The notes beneath the pieces were generated by a model that worked only from the letters and a program-made list of their open reading frames with translations, did no database searches and had not been told where the DNA came from. From Anadara kagoshimensis (lineage: Eukaryota; Mollusca; Bivalvia; Arcoida; Arcidae), in NCBI GenBank assembly GCA_021292105.1, contig CM037869.1, positions 28,721,536 to 28,785,535 of the forward strand: 64,000 nt of DNA. The letters run 5' to 3'. The position numbers were made by a program, and so were the translations under genes. Below, piece by piece: positions 59,160-64,000 of this stretch (position 1 is the stretch's first letter; each line of letters opens with the position of its first letter).

Positions 59160-60700
59160 TGTTTATAGTCCAGCAGATTCGTGCAAAAATTTGACAAAAT
59201 TGTGGGATTTTTGTTAAAAGCATGAAATTTGGCATGATTATAGTTTATGACCTGGAGATTATTTTCAGATATGGGGCCAACCAAAAAATCCAATATGGCC
59301 GCCATTTTCAATATGGCGGACAAAATGGCCGCCAAAATCACATAAACTGATTTAAATTTTGTTATCACCTATTTTGTTCACAAATATGCAGGAATTTTTT
59401 TTAGTTTTGATCTGCTTATTACTTTTACATAAAATTGCTGATGATTTAAATTTCAAAATGGCTGCCATTTCCAATATGGCGGACAAAATGGCGGCTCAAA
59501 TAATGAAAAACGTAGATTTAAGTATTTTTGTACCGATTTTTAATTAAGTATTGCATGAAAACATTTTGTATATGGTCTGTGATTACTCAGATATATATTT
59601 TAAAATTGTTTACAATTCAAAATGGCCGTCAAATCCAATATGGCGAACAAAATGGCGGCTAATTTATAACAAATAGCTGTACAGCTTCATTGTATTGAAC
59701 CGCGGGATATTTAAGAAATAGGTCTGTATATGACTTTTTGGCAATCTTTTGAAAACACAAACTTTGCTTGGTATTGCTTTAAGAAAAATTCCGGATAAAG
59801 GTTATGTAATAAATTTTTGAAAATTAATCAAAATTTATCACAATTTAAAATGGCTACCATTTCCAATATGGCGAACAAAATGGCTGCTTAAATGATAAAG
59901 AATGTAGATCTAAACATTTTGGTACTGATTCTAAAAATCAGAATTGTATGAAAACATTTTGACTTATGATTACCCATAGATACATCTTTTTTGTACTTGA
60001 CCTGTGTCATAAATACATCTTGAAGTTGTTTGCAGTCCAAAATGGCTGAACAAAATGGCGGATACATAGTAACAAATAGATATTGGTTGTTCAATATTAA
60101 TGATCACATCTGCAGATTATTTGACAATATTTTTTGCATATGGCTGTTTATTTGGTGATCGTTTGATAGCATAAACTTTATTAAATTATTAAATTAAGCT
60201 TGACTTAGCACAGTTCATAAGCTGGAGTTTATACTCAGATATGGGGCCAACCAAAAAATTCAATATGGCCGCCATTTTTCAATATGGCGGACAAATTGGT
60301 GGACAAAGTCACATTATATGTATTTACAGTGTGTTATTACCCATTTTTTGACAAATATACAGGAATTTATTTTGTATTTTCACCTGATTATTATTTTACA
60401 TATGTCTGCTGATGATTTGAAAATCAAAACGGCGGCCATTTCCAATATGGCGGACAAAATGGCCACCAAAATGATAAACAAAGTAGAGATTTAAGTATTT
60501 TTGTATTGATTTTCAATTAAATGTTGGACCTGGCCTATAGACCTGTTTGCAATTTGGTGTTGGGAGATTTCTCACTTGGATTTAGTTATCGGGTCACTGG
60601 ACACTATAAATCACCAAGTTGTTTTAAATTTCTGCCACCACGCCATAAATGCCGCTATTGCAAAATCAAACATGGTTGCCGTCGGCCATGATGTAAATCT
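59160..60700. repeat. Repeat block dense in ATGGCGG/CCGCCAT motifs
   Basis: Two copies of a longer unit start near 59220 and 60190, both with CAGATATGGGGCCAACCAAA followed by CAATATGGCCGCCATTTT. Pairs such as CAATATGGCGGACAAAATGG occur about every 190-240 bp. No open frame. Confidence 0.8.
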
Positions 60701-61220
60701 AACTTTTTTAATTTATTTCAGTAGATGTTAGTGTAATACCTATAATCCTACTAATTTTTGTGCGTAGAATTCATTTCTATTGTTGTTTTGCCGTTTAGAG
60801 TCATCTTGACCTTCTTAAGACAATGCCAAGGCCATTTTGCTACACCAATAACCATTTCCTTATCTGTATCCTCATATTATTCTGGTATTATATTCAACAC
60901 AAGAAGCTTACACTGATATACAAGGTTGAATGTCAGTGTTTTATAACATAACTAGAAACTGTTTTCTACACTCTTTACAGTGTTAGAAATAACAATTGAG
61001 ACATACCTTCATGTGTCACATTTGCTTGTACATCTGCATACTGTTAGAATAGTTTCTGGTAGGGGCTTCAGGCATTTTGATGCCTGCAATGCACAACAGT
61101 ATTCTCTCCAACCATGCTTTACTAATTGTAATGTTGCCTCCTGATCATTGGATGTCTCAAGCAGTTGACATGCCCTGTACACTAGCTGAATGTGGTCTTG
61201 TATAACTCGGCTTGTAGGAG
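60700..61220. other. No gene recognised
   Basis: Possibly the downstream part of the pseudogene at 61225-61835, but no further domain can be read. Confidence 0.35.
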
Positions 61221-61224
61221 GGAG

Positions 61225-61835
61225 TTAATCGATACCAGCGTCACCACCTATGTTGTTCTCCACCCTTAGTTGGTCAAACGTTTCAGCTGTTGTCATTGAT
61301 CTGGCTCCTGCCCAATCGTATACCAAGTAGTTTTCTGCTGAAGCAGCATCCTGCTCAGATAAGGTGTCAGTCTCTCCAAAATTGATAAGCCACTGTACTG
61401 GATCACAAGCCATAGCTGCATGTTTGGTGCCTACCTCCCTCATACAATCATCTCCGGTAAATATCTGAGCCTTGATTACTGCCTTCACCAGTGGTGCTCC
61501 AAGATGCTGGAAGCATCTGCCGTTTCTTAACGGTGCCATGCTGTTGCCATATTTCTATCAATCAGAGCCGTGGAGCGTTTGTAGTGTAGAAGTAATGCAA
61601 AGATGTCGGTGTCATTGGAAACTATAACAATTCTTTTACACCGTTTCACACGAACAACCCACGCCACATGCACCACTAGCCTCTGGTCTGTCTCTTTAAT
61701 CCAGTTCGACAAGTCTGGAATATCTGCACCATCTGGTTCTTTTGGAATCCGTATATTGCTAGACAAATCACCAGAATCCCTGTTCAGCACCAGATATTTG
61801 TATTTTGGCTTACCGTTTTTGTAAAAGAATGACAA
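61225..61835 (-). pseudogene. Broken transposon-type ORF with SNDTD motif
   Basis: The first minus-strand frame (61835-61527) reads DQRLVVHVAWVVRVKRCKRI, then VIVSNDTDIFALLLHY. The second (61539-61225) reads FTGDDCMREVGTKHAAMACD and WLINFG...AENYLVYDWAGA. Motifs of the type KRIVVVSNDTDVxxLLLHY and LTGCDTTSKxGTKxAA occur in this order in proteins encoded by repetitive elements of marine invertebrates (recall). A frameshift near 61530 and a GCD-to-GDD change mark decay. The acidic SNDTD core suggests a nuclease-like fold, but I cannot prove it. Confidence 0.5.
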
Positions 61836-61839
61836 TTGA

Positions 61840-62880
61840 AAATTTTTTAAGACGTTCTTTCACTTTATAATGAGGGATAGCAGTGTAAACTGTAGAAAAA
61901 TCAAATGTTTTTATACTTTTTACACAAGATAAAGTAATAGAAGCAAGATGTTTAAAAAATTCTTTAGAATTTTAAAGAATCCACATTTGATTGATTGCCA
62001 ATGTAGGTAGAACATAAACGGTATCAATTTTGGATGCAATAGATAGCGAAAACCTGAATTAATCTCTACAGGCAATCAAATAAAGCAAAATGTTCAAATA
62101 ATTCTTTAGAATTTTTAAGAATACACATTTAGTTGATTCCAGAGGTAGAATATACTTTTTCTGTATAAGACTGAAGACCATCTTTGACGATTGTCAAAAT
62201 TTACATGGCAAGTTCTGTGCTAAAAGATAAATATATAATTATGTAAATATATAGCTGAGAAAAATAACAGATTTTCAGTGAATGATGCCAAAAAATCTGT
62301 ATTTTTTTATTACTCAAGCATCCATTTTGTCTTCCATTTTTGAAAGGAATTCGTTTGAATTTTAAATGACAATAAATTTTAGATGTAGTTAAAAACTAGA
62401 ACAGACCCTTGACAGACAAATACCTCCTGTCCCCAACATCTGTTGCTTCTAAGATTTGACCTTGTGACGTATGCAACTAAATTTGGTATGCAACTTATCG
62501 TCTTATGCTGGTTTGTATTTGTTCCAAGTCTGATCAAAATCTATACATTGACATGTAAGGTTTGTAGTGGACACAATATTGGAATGGACAGAAAGATAAA
62601 TAGGTGGTTCCCATATATATGCTTCCTAATCATTTTTTTGTAAAAACCTATTACACATGTGAAATGCCCCATCTAATTTTGAATTTGAACAAATTCGGTT
62701 AAAAATTGAATGCACAATAGCTACTTTTGTATTTTTTTTAATTTATAGATAGTTCTCATGTACCTTTAGCAGACGAATTTTTCAGTAGAGTAGTCGCCAT
62801 TTTGATAGGCATTCTATATCATTTATCTATTTTAACCAAATTTGTTAATTTTTAAATTATTGTTTTTCAAAAAGTAATCG
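61840..62880. other. No gene recognised; a short direct repeat
   Basis: A phrase with AAAATTCTTTAGAATTTTAA recurs near 61960 and 62100. There is a weak stretch near 61850-62060 (ATTGATTGCCAATGTAGGTA) possibly from an RT element, too decayed to assign. Confidence 0.35.
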
Positions 62881-62884
62881 GAAT

Positions 62885-62940
62885 AACAAACAAGAAGCCC
62901 ATGGGCCTTATCGCTCACCTAAGGCTGAGTACATATTTCA
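62885..62940. repeat. Possible dispersed molluscan repeat
   Basis: AAGAAGCCCATGGGCCTTAT then CGCTCACCTAAGGC, a phrase I recall as repeated in bivalve genomes. Single copy here. Confidence 0.35.
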
Positions 62941-63104
62941 TGCAGAGGTTCAATGGTCAATGACATTAATAATAGAGAATTTCAAAATTTTCAGCAGTAA
63001 GGGACAATTTTATGCAAGTATTTTTGCAAATTAATTATAAAAATTATTATGTAAGAATGCTACATATAACATATCTAAAGTCTAGCTACAATATATTTAT
63101 AAAC

Positions 63105-63790
63105 AGCTAACATCTATATATCAAAATGTTCATTAGGCCAATACCTACAATATTCTTATACATGCAATATACATGCCTATACAAAAAGTTTACAGTTTTT
63201 GAGATAATTAACCATTTAAGTATTTGTTTGTGTCTATGACTTGACCTTTGAACCTATGACCTTCATTTATATATCAAAATGATCATTAGGCCAATACCTA
63301 CAATATTCCATATACATGCCTATACAAATTTTATAGTTTTTGAGATAATTAACCATTTAAGTATTGGTTTGCATCTATGACCTTGACCTTTGAACCATGA
63401 CCTTTCATTATATATAAAATGATCGTTGTGCAAATGCCTACAATATTCTAATATACATGCCTATACAAAAAGTTTGTAGTTTTTGAGATAATTAATGATT
63501 TAAGTATTTGTTGGCATCTATGACCTTGACCTTTGAACTTATGTCCTTCATTCATATATCAAAATGATACGTAGGCCAATACTTACAATATTCCAATATA
63601 CGTGCTTATACAAAAAGTTTATAGTTTTTGAGATAATTAATAATTTCAATATTCGTTTGCATCTATGTCCTTGACCTTTGAACCTATGACCTTCATTCAA
63701 ATATCAAAATGATCGTTGTGCAAATACCTACAATATTCTGATATACATGCTTATACAAAAAGTTTATAGTTTTCATGATATATTGACAAA
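63105..63790. repeat. 147-bp tandem repeat with nuclear-receptor-like sites
   Basis: About five units of TAGGCCAATACCTACAATAT, then TACATGCCTATACAAAAAGT, then TTTTTGAGATAATTAA and TGACCTTGACCTTTGAACCT. Starts fall near 63134, 63285, 63432, 63575 and 63720. The last phrase reads AGGTTCAAAGGTCAAGGTCA on the minus strand. Confidence 0.85.
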
Positions 63791-64000
63791 TACATTGATT
63801 TTAGCAATTTTCCACTTAAGTACCTTGCCATTTCCCCATTTTGGCCCCCACAGTTACGATTTGTGCAAATATAAAACTAGGTGCCCTAAGTATGTTTCAC
63901 ATTAAATGTCTTAGTTATATCTCTTGTAGGTTCAAAGGAGAAGATTCGTAAAGATTTTCACTATTTCCCCCTTTCTGGGCCCCAAGGGGACATAACTCCT

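Noticed and set aside
1..64000. CRISPR arrays, operons or phage genes
   Set aside because: Spliced genes, SINEs and LINEs show nuclear eukaryotic DNA. The tandem repeats lack unique spacers of constant length.

Overview
The window looks like a gene-poor, transposon-rich stretch of an AT-rich invertebrate genome, most likely a mollusc and probably a bivalve. The grounds are: introns with GT/AG ends, many copies of a tRNA-headed SINE whose tail reads like known molluscan SINEs, fragments of a YIDD-type reverse-transcriptase element with a recurrent 3' end, three non-LTR retrotransposons, several satellites, and a Sushi-containing gene of a kind I associate with bivalves. The organism is inferred from style, not from a marker gene.

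Two host-like genes can be rebuilt by splicing, both on the minus strand. (1) At 12.57-6.89 kb is a six-exon gene for a 520-residue protein with two C2H2 zinc fingers, two low-complexity repeat regions, many SUMO-type motifs and a SANT/Myb-like C-terminus. All five introns have GT/AG ends and compatible phases. Its CCAAT-TATA-first-exon block occurs three times in tandem (about 11.0, 11.9 and 12.6 kb). Only the outermost copy has both an intact core promoter and a strong splice donor. Directly upstream lies about 6 kb of a 189-bp AT-rich satellite (13.2-19.4 kb), and pieces of the same satellite sit between the promoter copies. (2) At 56.1-29.3 kb are at least four phase-matched exons of a putative secreted protein: a Sushi/CCP exon followed by three exons of a Trp/Cys-rich module. 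One intron is about 23 kb long, and nearly all of the central window lies inside it.

That giant intron holds a layered nest. Near-identical 1.26-kb inverted arms (31.86-33.12 and 51.70-52.96 kb) flank a non-LTR element (LINE A: gag-like ORF1, endonuclease, RT, RNase H) with a 15-bp target-site duplication at 34,284 and 50,120. LINE A is split at 37,838/47,566 by a 9,724-bp DNA transposon with termini CACAAGA...TCTTGTG, a 3-bp duplication (CTT) and inverted subterminal arrays of a CCTTAAAGAT-like repeat, which are hallmarks of the CACTA/EnSpm (CMC) type. Removing it with one CTT rejoins the LINE A reading frame. Inside it sits LINE B (40.29-45.19 kb), with intact ORF1 and endonuclease-RT. These two reading frames share one frame, are separated by a single TAG, and there is no ATG for 327 codons after it.

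The rest is accessory. 0-6 kb has retroelement debris. 19.4-24 kb has a LINE 3' scrap, a hAT-like MITE and a 964-bp TIR element. 24.4-26.6 kb has a 5'-truncated LINE C inserted in a 134-bp tandem repeat with an 8-bp duplication. 30.7-31.6 kb has minisatellites. 56-64 kb has hairpins, a repeat dense in ATGGCGG motifs, a broken transposon-type ORF and a 147-bp tandem repeat carrying nuclear-receptor-like sites. I saw no CRISPR array, no functional tRNA or rRNA gene and no prokaryotic-style operon.
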